The notes beneath the pieces were generated by a model. It had not been told where the DNA came from. It saw only the letters and a program-made list of their open reading frames with translations, and made no database searches. Shown here piece by piece: positions 10,868 to 22,914 of a stretch of DNA of 64,000 nt. The position numbers and the translations under genes were made by a program. The stretch comes from Ostrinia nubilalis (taxonomy: Eukaryota; Arthropoda; Insecta; Lepidoptera; Crambidae). Numbering within the stretch: position 1 is the stretch's first letter; the number at the start of each line of letters is the position of its first letter. The DNA lies in NCBI RefSeq assembly GCF_963855985.1, contig NC_087090.1:14754501-14818500 (forward strand), written 5' to 3'.

Positions 10868-11455
10868 ATAGTCTGTGGAAAAAAGGCTTGGTTATACTTC
10901 GGTGTATATCTCTTTGAATAAAAATAAGTGACCTTTTATACCATTTATGTGGTACCCAAAAAAGTTGCACAATAATTCACGCACTCCAGCTTTTAATCAT
11001 CGTTAATCACACACCAGTTGTCTGACTACAATCAAGTGCCGTAACGTCAACAATTAAAGTTGTACTGTAGGTAGAATCCCTTCATTAGTTATGAAGATTA
11101 CCCTCTACATACGCGCATAATTCTGCCCAAATATGTATGTATGAGATGTAGCAAAACAAGAACAGCCAAGTCTAATAAGTTAACTTCTTTTATCCACAAC
11201 GAAGAAGCTCTTGGCCTGCGTCTCAAATGATGAAAAGTGATGATCAAGCCGGAGGTGGAAGCGAGCTTCACCCGGAATCCGTAAAGTAACCTGTAAGTTA
11301 AAGAGAAAATTACATTTATGAATATAATGAAATCGAAGGTGACAATGGGACATCTAAATAAATAAATCTTCAAGTAGAACCGATGACAAGCAGAGTAGTT
11401 ATGAAGAAATCTTCTCGGGTAAGTCATTATGACATATTAATACTCGTATTACATA
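10868..11455. other. Noncoding DNA with a possible LINE-derived patch
   Basis: Around 11190-11285 (GGCCTGCGTCTCAAATGATG, then GGAGGTGGAAGCGAGCTTCA) the base use is less AT-rich and resembles a widespread moth repeat, but I could not set boundaries or a frame. Confidence 0.35.
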
Positions 11456-11505
11456 TTGCAGATTTGTGTCTCTACTTTTACAGAAGTAGAGACGCAAATC
11501 TGCAA
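11456..11505. repeat. 22-bp hairpin
   Basis: TTGCAGATTTGTGTCTCTAC TT is complementary to 11484-11505 with one mismatch (a G-U pair in RNA) and a 6-nt loop. Confidence 0.8.
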
Positions 11506-11593
11506 TCTGCAAAAACACTTTTACACAGAAGACTCTACACTAATGGTCTGGTCATAACATAATAATTTCATGTATTACCATACCAATACTTAG

Positions 11594-11745
11594 GGTGGAT
11601 TCGGCCAAACAAGAGTAAATATTAATCTCAGAATAAATCGTTAGTTATTCGACATTTTGACATATTATATCCCACACTGAAACTGTCAATGTGCCCGTTA
11701 TACCAGAAGTTCTCCTCGGATAAAAGTTTGGTCGAATTGGGCCTA
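11594..11745 (+). mobile_element. MITE family B, copy 1 (GATTCGGCCAAAC ends)
   Basis: GGATTCGGCCAAAC at the left pairs with GTTTGGTCGAATTGG at the right. The body includes GAGTAAATATTAATCTCAGA and CTGAAACTGTCAATGTG. A second copy is at 16499-16636. Confidence 0.7.
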
Positions 11746-11967
11746 AATTGGTTAAGTAGCGGAGTGGACTGGCTGTTTTAATTGTACTGTGCCAGAGCCA
11801 GCGTAGCCTCACGTAATAATTAGGGGCTATTATGTTCGCGGCCCTCAGATTAGTCTAGCCAGACAGAACAACGCTTGCTATGTCTGATTATTGCCTCCAT
11901 TCTAGGCATATACAGGGTGTTAGTATTAACCCAACTTAACCTTCAGAACCATCATACATATTGGATG

Positions 11968-12140
11968 ACTAACGGCCGCCCGCGACTTCGTACGCGTGGT
12001 ACCCGTTTTACCCCCTTAGGGGTGGAGTTTCGTCATAACATCTACCTGCATGCCAAATTTCAGCCCGATCTGTCCAGTGGTTTGGGCTGTGCGTTGATAA
12101 ATCACTATGTCAGTCAGTCATTCAGTCAGTCACCTTTGAG
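11968..12140 (-). mobile_element. Helitron-like element, minus-strand copy
   Basis: CGGCCGCCCGCGACTTCGTA, ACCCGTTTTACCCCCTTAG and TCAGTCAGTCATTCAGTCAG are the complement of the plus-strand copy at 39365-39570. The CTAG end is changed to TTAG. Confidence 0.55.
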
Positions 12141-12790
12141 TTATACATATGTATGTATATATTTAGATTTCATCTGTATAGGTTTTTTATTATTCGGAAC
12201 ATCAATAGCTTTTTTAATATAATTTACTCGTACCACATAGATATAGCTAGTGCTGAGGTGTGGTGAAAGGTATGCAGGTAGATTAAACATTTTAAAATTT
12301 AATCATAAAATTAAGTAACAAGACGTAGAGCTGTAATTGTACCTACAATAATAATTCGATAGTGTAGTAGGATTAAGAAATGGAACTAAAATAAGTATAT
12401 GTCGGGCATTTTCAAGAAATCTGCTACTACTTGCCCTTTACAGCAGGATTTATTCCAATTTGTGTACTCCTAATTTTCTGCAAATTCGGCTTTAGAATAA
12501 TTTGGATTTTTTGGATATAAAGAAAATGCCTTCACGTTCTCTTGAGACGTTCCAGTATGTGTGTATGAGCAAAGAAAATCTTTTTTCCTGTACTCCATTA
12601 CATTAAATACTTTTTCTCAATTCGGAGGCAAATTAAACAAGTCGGTCCCTAAATTGGGTCGCATTTGTACGTTTTAGGGCTTACGTTAGAGATTATTAAG
12701 CTCTGAAAGAAAACATTGGGATTAGATTACCTTTACTTTAAATCTAACTCTCGTTCACATCAGTGCAACTCCTAATGTTACCAGTACCTC
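12141..12790. other. Unassigned noncoding DNA
   Basis: No repeat ends or coding frame can be supported. Confidence 0.5.
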
Positions 12791-13032
12791 TAGCATGAAC
12801 CACTTTCGACTTCGAATCGTTTGCGTATTCAACAAAATTCGATACCTACTTAACCTTCGAATTAACCGATAACGTGACAATTTTGATTCTCAAAATAAGT
12901 TTCTAGCAACCATTTCTCATACTAAGTTCACTTTACGACACGTTCACAAGGGCGCTATTGTAGTTTTCGTACTAAATCTTTTATGGCGATTCGAATACGC
13001 AAACGTTTTGAACTCGAAAGTTATTCGTGCTA
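12791..13032. mobile_element. MITE-like element with ~45-bp imperfect TIRs
   Basis: The left TAGCATGAACCACTTTCGAC..GAATCGTTTGCGTATTC is the inverse of the right GAATACGCAAACG..CTCGAAAGTTATTCGTGCTA. The 242-bp body is noncoding. Confidence 0.6.
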
Positions 13033-14454
13033 GCCGTACAGGGACAAGTTAGTTCTCTTAGAACCAGTGTCGGTGGCGGACGTTCCGAATCAAGATCTGA
13101 AGAACTTACCACAAGGGGTTAATGGCTATTTAATTTGTATGAAAATTACTAAAAAAAAGATAAGTATGACAGCCGCCTGGATTGGTAGTAGTAGAGGACT
13201 TACGAGTATGTGTAAAGTTAAGATACATATAAAGAGTGTTAAAAGTGAAATATTTTTAAAACAGCACTCTATCAGGCACGTCGCCCAGTGAACTTGAAAA
13301 TCCAACCCATTACAACTGCACAGAGATACCGAAGCGCTTTAGTTTAGGTGCTTTCGATTCTACATTACTACAAGCAAGGCAACCTATTCCTTCGCTTTCC
13401 AATCCACAGTATTATTTTTCGCTCCACACAGGAATTCCCGGCAAATCCCGATACTTATCAGCGGGATAGAACGGGACTTTTAAGCGACAGGCAACAAATG
13501 GGAAGAATATTACACGATTCGCTCGCGGGTGCAGCGTGAAACTACAATGAAACGCTTGCGATTGTGTTTTATTTGGGGAACTCACGGAGATAAAGACAAC
13601 AGTGGTGTTTTATGTAGTTGTAATAGAGGCGACAAATAATAGTTTGATGTGCTGTTGACGTGTGTGATACGAAGATTTCATGCTTCTGATGGTGAGGGCT
13701 ATTGTATTTGCCCTCACCAGGCGGCGGCCTGTAGAGTAAGGTCTTAAGTCAGGTACTGTCACGATGTAAAATCGATAATATGTAGCCCTCATTGAACCAT
13801 ATAGATGGCTATGACGGTTATTAAGAAAAACACATTACTAAACAACTAATTTGCCGATCAGCAGTTACAATTGTATGGAGAAGTAGTTTTTCTTTGAGGA
13901 TTTGAGGTTGGCCCCTAAAAAGTTGTGTCGTAAGGTCTTTTTCATATTTCATTACGACTGTTTCAATAGGCAATGTTTTCTTTATTAATGAAATACCAGT
14001 TATTTATTTAAAAAATGCAAACCGCAAACGCAATCAAATGAATGCATGTTCACGTTTTACAATTTACACAACGTTCAATTTTTCCTAAACCCATTTATCC
14101 TCTCAATTTTTAATAATTCGCACTCGCCCGTGGTTTGTTTGTATCCGATTTAATTTACGCAAATATATTGTCTCTCATATATCGTTAAACCTACACTTTT
14201 TAATCTAAATGGAAAACTTATTGATGCAAAAAAATAGAATTCGAATTTACTGTTTTTTGTCGTTAACGCAAACGTAAACGTAAACGTAGGCCACATACTC
14301 AATTCGCCTGTGGTAAGTTGGAGGGAGCTGGGTTTCTATAATGCAGACTAGATGGAGACTAAAATCATAAGATGATTTAGCTTGCTTATTTTGTCACAAG
14401 ATGACGCTGGTTAAAATCGTTTCAATCAGATGTCTACGTCTACTGCTAGATTTA
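13033..14454. other. Noncoding DNA with two weak coding-like patches
   Basis: Around 13043-13130 one frame reads LEPVSVADVPNQDLKNLPQG. Around 13431-13539 another reads EFPANPDTYQRDRTGLLSD after a CACACAG. Neither has clear splice sites at both sides. From 13560 on the DNA is AT-rich and featureless apart from the hairpin at 13690. Confidence 0.35.
13690..13719. repeat. 10-bp hairpin
   Basis: TGGTGAGGGC and GCCCTCACCA form a perfect stem with a 10-nt loop. Confidence 0.75.
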
Positions 14455-14555
14455 GGCCACCCCAAGCAAGGATTTACACAATCGCTGGTCCTGCGCTGCC
14501 CGCATCCAGGCACCTCTCGCGACCTTCACCAGATAGTCAGTCAACCGAGTGGGAA
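14455..14555 (-). mobile_element. RTE-type LINE 3' fragment
   Basis: The complement encodes part of the RTE C-terminal region (the stretch after the TDD(L/I)VKVAG block). CCGCATCCAGG, CCTCTCGCGACCTTCACCAG and GGATTTACACAA correspond to the next fragment, so these are two separate insertions on the same strand. Confidence 0.6.
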
Positions 14556-14577
14556 GCTATGTAAAATGACCATCGTT

Positions 14578-14822
14578 CGTTTCAGCCGAAAGACGTCCAC
14601 TGCTGGACAAAGGCCTCCTCCAAGGATTTCCACAAAGACCGGTCCTGCGCCGCTCGCATCCAGGAACCTCCCGCGACCTTCACCAGATCGTCGGTCCATC
14701 TAGTAGGAGGCCTGTCCACGCTACGTCTTCCGGCTCGTGGTCGCCACTCGAAAACTTTTCTGCCCCGCCTACTGCCAAGTTTAGCAATTCTGTGAGCGAT
14801 GTCGGTCACTTGGGTTCTCCAT
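14578..14822 (-). pseudogene. RTE-type LINE, reverse transcriptase C-terminal fragment
   Basis: The minus strand reads MTDIAHRIAKLGSRRGRKVF, then SVDRPPTRWTDDLVKVAG and ends FVQQWTSFG with a stop. This is the end of the endonuclease-reverse transcriptase of RTE elements. Compared with the copy at 23742, about 20 residues around the KLKWQWAGHI block are missing. The 3' tail at 14574-14583 is of the CGAA type. Confidence 0.8.
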
Positions 14823-15640
14823 ATGTAAATACTTTTTGTTTTGTCTTGACTTAGATATTAAGGAAAGTCATATTTTTTATCTATAAAATTAGCCTTCGAA
14901 GGTGATTCTAACCCCTATTGAAGTTTCATAAAGTTTTACAAAGTTAACCGTTATATTCGCGCCGAATTGGCTCTCTGCAAGTTATGATTTCCTTTGAGAC
15001 CCTGTTGTTTGCTATAAGCTTATTGTTGTTCTTATAAATTGTCTATTTCACCCAGTGATTAAAACAGGTGAGAGAATTCTATTGTAAATCGTATATACCA
15101 TAAAATCTGGGTTTTATGTATAATATTTGGGCAATGATTAGAAGTTGTTTCCACATCAGCCAGACAGTTTTGACAGTTCCAAATCCAGACAGTATTTTTA
15201 GGATAGCTGCCAAAGCCATGATGACCCAAATTTCATGATTCACCAACATTCTAGCCTATATTGGGTGCATACGCTAACAATCTTTCAGCTTTTATAAAAT
15301 TACGTAGGTCTGGCGTTCACCAGCTCTAGTCTACAATATTTTATGTAAGACAACAGCATTAACCACATATCTCTAAACAAAACGTCTAGTTACTAAATTG
15401 ATCACTTTAAGTAAATAGAGTCGGTTAAAAGTAACGTGAATAAATCATATCAAAATACTAGCCAGGACAATGGAGACATGTAGACTGAGCAAAAATAGAC
15501 ACGGTTTAACTTTCATTCAGTTCTATTTATACCGTACAGCAGCTAATTTAATAGTCTGTTCTGACGGTTAATTAATTTAAAGCTCCAGCAGACGAGAGCT
15601 GAAATTATAGACAAACTGATTCAATAAAATCCACAATGTT
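14823..15640. other. Unassigned AT-rich noncoding DNA
   Basis: Nothing beyond ordinary AT-rich sequence; the left target duplication of the next RTE insertion begins at 15641. Confidence 0.5.
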
Positions 15641-15653
15641 GAAATTAAACTAT

Positions 15654-15788
15654 CATCATTTCAGCCACAGTACGTCCATTGCTGAACATAGGCCTCCTCC
15701 AATGACTTCCATATCGCCCGGTTGATAGCGGCCTGCATCCAGCGCCTTCCTGCTACCTTTAGGAGGTCCTCGGTCCACCTTGTAGGTG
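15654..15788 (-). mobile_element. 5'-truncated RTE insertion with clear target duplication
   Basis: The complement ends in GGCTGAAATGATGA, the RTE 3' end. GAAATTAAACTAT occurs directly on both sides (15641-15653 and 15789-15801), a 13-bp target-site duplication, so both ends of this ~135-bp insertion are exact. Confidence 0.85.
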
Positions 15789-15801
15789 GAAATTAAACTA
15801 T

Positions 15802-16498
15802 GCTACTACTTAAATTTTCTTCTAGGTTAGTGTTTGTGTCGGGCTACAACTCCACTTGTGTTTACAGTTCGAATCCCTGTTACAAAACGTTACAAAATTG
15901 AAAAATAAAATTATTCTCTCAAACAGCGAATCAAATCTTCTCTTGTACAGTTACAAGATATTTTTTTCGCTGAATTCACTAACCAGTGTTAGGTAAGCTT
16001 AGTTACCAACGAGGACGAATGGGTATTATAATAAATAGTGTTACATGGCTAGTTAATACGAATAAAAGAGAAAAGTTTAGTATGTTACCAACGTACTATG
16101 TGAAAGACACCGTGAAATCTTGTTAGCTTTAATGATTGCGATTTTACAACAAAAACCTATAAATCTGATAAGGTGACGACTTTAATATGAAGTGCGCTAC
16201 ACTATCATGTTTCCTGATAGCAAATTTTATCTTATAAGCGCCATCTATGGCGTGAAGTTGTCGTTAGACCCAATACTAAAACTGGTGATTACTGAATATG
16301 TTTCAAAAACAAATATTGTTACTGCAAAGTTAGAATAGAATTAAATTTTGGAGTCGAAGGCTGATTTAATTAAATGTAGAACTTTGATTCATGCATTGTC
16401 TGATTTCATATTTATCTATCTCTGAAAGTGTGAATTCAATATGTTTTTATAACGAGTCATAAATATTTGCTTTATTTATAAAAAGTTATTCATCTAAA
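15802..16498. other. Unassigned AT-rich noncoding DNA
   Basis: No supported repeat ends or coding frame. Confidence 0.5.
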
Positions 16499-16636
16499 GG
16501 TGGATTCGACCAAACATGAGTAAATATTAATCTCAGAATAAGCTTGTCATTTTGACATATTTCCCATACTGAAACTGTCAATGTGTCAGTTATACCAGGA
16601 GTTATTCTCGGATAAAAGTTTGGTCGAATCGGGCCT
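16499..16636 (+). mobile_element. MITE family B, copy 2
   Basis: GTGGATTCGACCAAACATGA and TTTGGTCGAATCGGGCC are inverted ends. The body shares GAGTAAATATTAATCTCAGA and CTGAAACTGTCAATGTG with 11594-11745. Confidence 0.7.
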
Positions 16637-17013
16637 ACACCACTGGCTTGAATCTATTCTTGAGTAAAGATTCATATTTGAACGTTGTTTCAGAATATGT
16701 TACACTTTAGAACTGTTTCGATAGTAATAACAAACGCAGGTGAGTTAAAATAGAGTACAGCTTTTGTCAATTGAGACTTTTAATGAATACCGCAATGCAT
16801 TTTCTGCACAATGTAGCCAAATAAAGAAGATATGATGATCACATCCAAGAACAAACTGAAACTTGTTGGTAGTTTTATATTTTTTTCTATATTTTCCAAC
16901 CAATTTTATTAACATTCTGTAGGTGGAAGAATTTTCGTTACACAAGGCATGGTACCGTCTAGCTAGTCGTTCTGAAAATTACGCCACTTTTAAGTAATCA
17001 CCAACGACCTTAT
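16637..17013. other. Unassigned noncoding DNA
   Basis: No recognisable content. Confidence 0.5.
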
Positions 17014-17120
17014 AGAGGTAACAGGAAGGGGCTGGATGCAGGCCGCTACCAACTGGGCGATGTGGAAATCATTGGGGGAGGCCTATGTTCAGCAGTGGAC
17101 GTCCTGTGGCTGAAATTAAG
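17014..17120 (+). mobile_element. RTE-type LINE 3' fragment
   Basis: GGTAACAGGAAGGGGCTGGA, GGGGGAGGCCTATGTTCAGC and AGTGGACGTCCTGTGGCTGA are the last codons and 3' end of an RTE element. Confidence 0.75.
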
Positions 17121-17705
17121 ATGAAATCCTACTGCAATGTAATTCATTGTAACAAAACTCCGTGCAAAATGGCGAGATTTATATTTACTGTGTTCCTAAG
17201 AGTCATAATAACAACTCTGGGAGAACAGAACTTTTACTACACCACTTACGGCTGTTATTACACTCTTGCCGTTAAAACGTAGTTGTTATTACAATAACGG
17301 ACGCTCATTGCAGTTGAGAAGCAGGAAAGTTATTAACTATCGATAGGTACAGTAAGTAATTCGTAATTCATATGAGCCTATTTGTATTACACTATATTTA
17401 TTTATTTAAAATCTTTATTGTACACATAAAAACTATATCGGACCCAAACTTGAATGTTTTTTATAATTTTTGAGAGCATGACCTTGTTATCCGCTGGACT
17501 AATTCTGGCGTGGTGCATGGATCCACTCCTATCACAACCGCTTTGAGACGGTTAGTGGGAATATTTAATCATCACATTTCTCCCACAGGACGTGCATAGC
17601 TAAACACAGGCCTTTACTATACTATACTTAATACTCTTTAGAAACAACTGCTTCTTCTCTTCTTAATCGTGATATCTCTCGAGTGATGGTAGTTATCATA
17701 AGCAG
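17121..17705. other. Unassigned noncoding DNA
   Basis: A TATTTATTTATTTAAAATC stretch near 17397 resembles the tail of the SINE type seen at 38447; otherwise nothing. Confidence 0.4.
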
Positions 17706-17890
17706 CCCCCCTAGACAAAACGCACTTTTTGATCGAATTGAAAATCGAATCCGTCAAAAGTCCATACAAAAAAATAAAAACATACGGGTCGAATTGAGAA
17801 CCTCCTCCTTTTTTTGAAGTCGGTTGAAAAGGGGCTTTTCGACCACTTTTCGACTGGTTTGCGATTAAAATTTGCACTTTGTCTAGACCC
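17706..17890. mobile_element. MITE-like element (CTAGACAAA ends)
   Basis: CCTAGACAAAACGCACTTTT at the left matches the inverse of AATTTGCACTTTGTCTAGAC at the right, and similarity continues imperfectly through ATCGAATTG/CGACTGGTTTGCGAT. Noncoding. Confidence 0.55.
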
Positions 17891-18433
17891 ACAGCATTTG
17901 TTTGTGGACAGATGTCACTCGCCTTACGATATATTGCCATCTTTTGGTGATCAACTCAGTGAATTCGTTTAAGGAGAGGTAGGTCAAGCAGTTTTATTTC
18001 GTAGTACATGTATTCAATGGCTCACAAACGTGAAACATTCAGCCCTATAGTTGAAATGTTTTCAAGCTCGACTGAGTCAACAGACCTGGATCAACACGGC
18101 GAGAAATGAACCTCGACCCAGCGGTTGTGTGAAGGCTACTGGTTCCAACTTATAGCACGTTACGAGATTTAAAAAAAAATAAAGATTGTAATCTTATTGC
18201 AGTACTTTTTACTTTACTTTTACTTATGTGTCCCGTTTGTAGGTACACCAGTTTCTGGCGCTGCTACTTCTCAACACTGTCCCACCTTACTGTCCCGAAT
18301 CTGTTATAGGGCTAAAGTTATATTGGGACGTCATGTCTGTCCGCGATTGAGGATTTCGAGTGAAGCATCAAACCATCAGGTTTAAAAAAAGAAAAGAAAA
18401 ATATTTTAAGGAAAGTAAGAAGACGTAGTGTGG
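17891..18433. other. Unassigned noncoding DNA
   Basis: A 62-codon open frame at 18197-18385 is not convincing as a gene. Confidence 0.45.
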
Positions 18434-18556
18434 GCAATGTGGGCATGCCTTCCACTAGGTGGGCCAAAGATGTGGTGAAGGTCAGAACTGGCCGTTGTGA
18501 AAATCCTTGAGGGAGGCCTTTGTCAAGTTGTGAACGTCATTTGGTTGCAACGAATG
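18434..18556 (+). mobile_element. Diverged RTE-type LINE 3' fragment
   Basis: CCTTCCACTAGGTGGGCCAA, GTGAAGGTC and GAGGGAGGCCTTTGTC follow the RTE order. The tail is CGAATGAACGAAA. Confidence 0.65.
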
Positions 18557-18824
18557 AACGAAAGGGAGACCGGCTAGCTGGCCAAACATACAGAATGTTT
18601 GGCACTTAGGTATTACAAAGCTTCATTTGGTCAGTCGTTAAACTAAGTTGCTTAGTTGTAGTCTTTAAGTTTAATCGGAAGCCTTAGGTAGAGCAAGTTG
18701 TTAACCTCCAAAAGTTAACAGTTTGGTTATCGTACACCGCTTCTAAGTAAATTCTAGTGTAACTTGTGAGTGTCTACATTAAAACCTGATGATTTTGTTA
18801 GTAGTAAAAGTTACTACACTAACT

Positions 18825-18966
18825 CCCGTACTCACACACATTACGATGAGGTCTTATAGTGCGCGTGGACGCACAGGGTGACATACGAACCAATCCAGAG
18901 TTATATTCAACGCTGTGCGTTCGATTTGCTGCTTCACTTAAGCGAGCATCGTTTGTGAATACGGAT
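18825..18966 (+). mobile_element. MITE family A, copy 2
   Basis: CCCGTACTCACACACATTAC to CATCGTTTGTGAATACGG, with the internal TTCGATTTGCTGCTTCACTT of the family. It is more diverged at the left end than the other copies. Confidence 0.7.
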
Positions 18967-21239
18967 GTAAGCCTTAAAAATGTAGACAGCCGAAGGTAGG
19001 TGAACTGAAGAGTCAATGAAATATGTAGACAAAATCTCTACCTTCCAAATGACATGGTGTAATGGAAACGCGAAGCGGCAAAGACCCCATGCATTTAGAC
19101 TGCAATGCATTAGCATCACAAGGACTTGGATTAGGTGGACTGGTGGAACAGGGGAGGGTGTGGGTGTGGTAGCTCTAAATCCTGAATCAATACTGTCTTT
19201 AAACAGTGCATTATATGGAAAATACTTTTGGTCTCAAAAACATAAAGATACTCGTATGAGAGATGGCCATACAATGGTATATCTCACAAACAGTGTCTTT
19301 GATAAACTACTGCTAAATCATTATATCTTGAGTTAAAATTACGAATGCAAAAGGATAATATGGGAATGAATAAGTCGTCAAGGATTGAAGATAATGTTAA
19401 AATCTTAAATAGGGTATTTGGTACAAACTACGAGTAAGTACTGTAGATCGAATTAAACGCAGACGAATTTATGAATTAAACAATTTATTTTTTAAGAAAG
19501 CTGTTAACCTGTTTAAAACGCGAGCTTAAAATATCCTTTTTAATACTTGCAAACTCACCGAGACGTAAATTTGTAAGAACAAAAAATACTCTCCAAAGAA
19601 TCCTTTTTCTCCGTGGGTTAAAAAACAACGCCAGCTAACCGTCTAGCTCGGAAACTTTGTATTAATAACCATTTCTCAAAGTCGGGAACAAGGGTTAAAC
19701 TTGGGTTGCTTAAACAAAATACACTCTAATTCCATTATTTGTGAAAAGAAGGAGTCAGAGGCAAGAATGTACTTAGTATTTAAAAAACTAACTTTTGACG
19801 TTTCTTTGCCCGCGTATGCTATAACCTATGGTACTTATAGATAATTTAGCATTTTAATGATGAAAGAATTCTTGAAATTGGTTCACTAGTTTTTGAGTTT
19901 ATTGGTTACAAAACATCGACTAAAACTTTAAAAAAAATTAGCATTATTTTCTCATCACTCTTAAATTAATACAGGTAGGGTCATAGGGGTAGGTTCATAG
20001 GATCATAGGGGTAGGTTAGGTTAGTTAGGTTACCTAATCGATTCTATGTGTCCTAGTACATTTTGGGAAGTTTGAATGAACGGCTATTGAACGAAAGCTG
20101 TAGGTAAGCTGTTTTTTAAATATTGAAGATTTTCCTAGAACCTACACACACTTTTCTTCTACATTAAATGCCGTAGTGTGCCTAAAGCTTGATGTGCTCT
20201 ATCAAACTTTTTCACGCAAAAAACCTTGTAACGGCCATTATTTAGGTATTCCTTATCGGGTGGTAAATTTTTTCGTCATCGTGTGTAGTGCCCTCATCTC
20301 CACGGGTAGTCGTTAAGATAACCATCGTTTTTCTTGTCGGTTATTTATTGAGGCGTTTAGCAATAAATGCTATTTCTAACCGTATGTAGGGTGGGAGTGA
20401 TGTAGCGATAGATATTTTTTGGAGTGGTGAATACGCATTTGTTTTTAAGAGCGTTTACGCCGTTTGGCGCAAAAACAATACTTTTTCAACCCGTTACAAT
20501 CATTAACCAGTTACATTACAAATATGTTATAGGCATAAATAATTAGGCAATTTCGTCGTCTAAATAGTTAGTTGAGAAAATATTGCGATTAGTAAAGTAT
20601 TTCAGAATTCTATCAAGATAAGATCCACACAGGTTTTCAAATTTCCACTTTAGCGTCAGTTTACAAGCTGAAATTTTTATAAAAATACTGTGAAAACGAT
20701 ATAACAAACATTTAAATCCTATAGCATAGGTCCTTAGGCAAATAGTTGAGAAAATTCTTAGATTTAAGCATTTACAATAAGAAATCACAAATTCAAAGAA
20801 CGTGAAATACCAAAAAATCAAAGTGATTTTTACACCATTATTCAACATAAAAATAGCTTAATATAATAAAATAACATCTTCTTTAAAATATTTACTTTGA
20901 AACGATATAATAATTCATTGTTATAAACATTTGAAAACTATTAAAAAACGCCGCGCGCGAATCATTTCCAATGATGCCCCTTCAAACGCCGCGCTTCGCG
21001 TAAACGCTCTTAAGATAAAGTTAACATTGCTTTTTAAACATTAAACAATACAATAGAAAAAGCGGATACGCAAGTACATAGAGGTATTTTAGTGTGTCAT
21101 TTTTTTTATTATAATTCGTTTGAAAGAAATAGTGGGACCGAGCTAAGGTGGCGTGAAATAGCTGCATGCAAACTAAGCCCAACAGTGGAATCTTAAAGGC
21201 TGATGAATATGATGTTGATAGAGAGTTGGCAGAGAAAAG
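18967..21239. other. Noncoding DNA with short telomere-like run and GC pocket
   Basis: GTAGGTTAGGTTAGTTAGGT at 20011-20030 contains four imperfect TTAGG units. CGCCGCGCGCG at about 20950 with CGCCGCGCTTCGCG at 20986 form a small GC pocket. The 106-codon frame at 19016-19336 and the 101-codon minus frame at 20543-20848 resemble no family. Confidence 0.4.
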
Positions 21240-21345
21240 TTATAGAGTTAGATAGAGGCTAAAGTGAATAGGCACTTACAGGGCAGATATGTACCATCCT
21301 AGACTGCATCTTAACAGTGCGATTGCGGTCAAATACCTGCTTTGT
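21240..21345 (+). repeat. Interspersed repeat, copy 1
   Basis: GTGAATAGGCACTTACAGG, CCTAGACTGCATCTTAACAG and TTTGTTATGCATA are shared, in order, with 59270-59345. The class is unknown; it could be a SINE or LINE 3' part. Confidence 0.45.
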
Positions 21346-22914
21346 TATGCATAAAAAAAGATAGTAGTATTTATCGTTTTGCTGTGACGAACTGAACTAA
21401 CTACCTCAAAACTTCTATCGAACGTTTTGAGAATAGTCCACTCTGAATTCAGTAAGTGTGCGTAACGACTCTGTAATTTAATGTGTTTGGACTAGGTATT
21501 TTATTGTACATTTGAGACATGCTTCTACTTATATGGTAATGGGGCAAAAAAATGATTACGTTATTCATTTTTAACGGGATAACAACCTTTTTGGATAGAT
21601 AAAACGCTAAAAAGGCATACAAAACTATTTGTATTATAATTTTAATAAGTTACTCTAAAATATACCTATCTGAAAATTATTTATTACAGGCGTTAAGTAT
21701 GTCAAGTTATATTAGTGCAATCATAACCGATTTCTCCCCTAATATGTATTTAATTGAGTGGGTGTTACGTCACATTATTAGTATAGCGACTAATTTGACG
21801 ATAATTAATGGCAAATTGTGTTAATTGTTCATGTTTGATATACAATGTAATTAATTTTGACACTTCGATTGCGTGATAGTTTCGCCTCTTCCGTAATTGA
21901 ACTACTAAATAGTAAATATTGTAAGTATTTTAAGTAAATAGTAAATATTTTAAGTAATAAATGAATGTACTTACTGTAAAAATATGATAGGTGTACGTAC
22001 ATACAGTCCTTAATTAAATACATCAGACTAACACTTTAGTTGCAATTTGTAATTATTTTTTTCAACATTATTTTATTTTTATACTTTGCGTTCCAGTAAT
22101 ATATTGTAATCATTGTTTATTATTGTTTTTTTCTAAGATACTCTTTATAATACCTATTATAAGTACATGAGGTATTTAGCTTAACGTGTCGTCGTTTGTA
22201 TAACAAGCAAAATAACCGATAACCTACTGTAAATAAATCCAACAAGCCCATGTTTTTTTTCGAAATCGACTGTATCAAGTAGGGGTGGTCAACCCTCCAC
22301 TTTATTCGATTTACTCTTAGATTGCAAGGAAGCAAGAGGATCTAATTACGGAATTGAGTGCTATTGTTTATGTTTAATCAGACTTCTTTAAAACATTGTC
22401 CTTATTGGATGTGCTCCTAGGGTAAAAGTACCGGTTTTGGTCATCTTTACACCGTTTTGGCCACTCTATTTAAGTTTATGTAAAGCATCAATCGATATAA
22501 TTTATCTTTTTACTTATATTTAGTTTTATTAATAATTTCTAATTTTACAGTGTTTTTGATACTCATTTCAACCTTAAAATTTAAGAGGAAAAAAATATGG
22601 CGTCAAACGGAATCTCTACCCTATATTCCAAAATAATACAAATCTAAATCTAATAAATACAGCTGTATTAGTCTAGACCGGAAAATAGCAAAACTATTAT
22701 CCAGGCCAGACGAGGATTCGAAGTCGAAGACCAATATCAGAAGGTAGAGCTCGAATCTATGAAAGTTATATTGAAAATGTTGAATACGTTTTCAATTACT
22801 TTCGCTATATACACGGTGAGGCAGACGAGCGATTATATTTATTTACTTTCGTACTTTGTGGTCAGATCCAATTGTGTCTTTACAACAACTCTTTTATGTA
22901 ATTTCCAATTATTT
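21346..22914. other. Unassigned AT-rich noncoding DNA
   Basis: AT-rich with short direct words such as TAAATAGTAAATATT (21905-21955). No gene or repeat end is supported. Confidence 0.5.

Noticed and set aside
11098..11427. 109-codon minus-strand gene
   Set aside because: The frame overlaps a repeat-like patch and looks like chance opening.
11875..12222. 115-codon plus-strand gene
   Set aside because: It is the opposite-strand shadow of a Helitron-like copy.
13431..13545. Possible host exon (EFPANPDTYQRDRTG)
   Set aside because: The acceptor tract is weak and codon third positions are mixed; not enough to call.
19016..19336. 106-codon plus-strand gene
   Set aside because: No recognisable domain and no coding bias.
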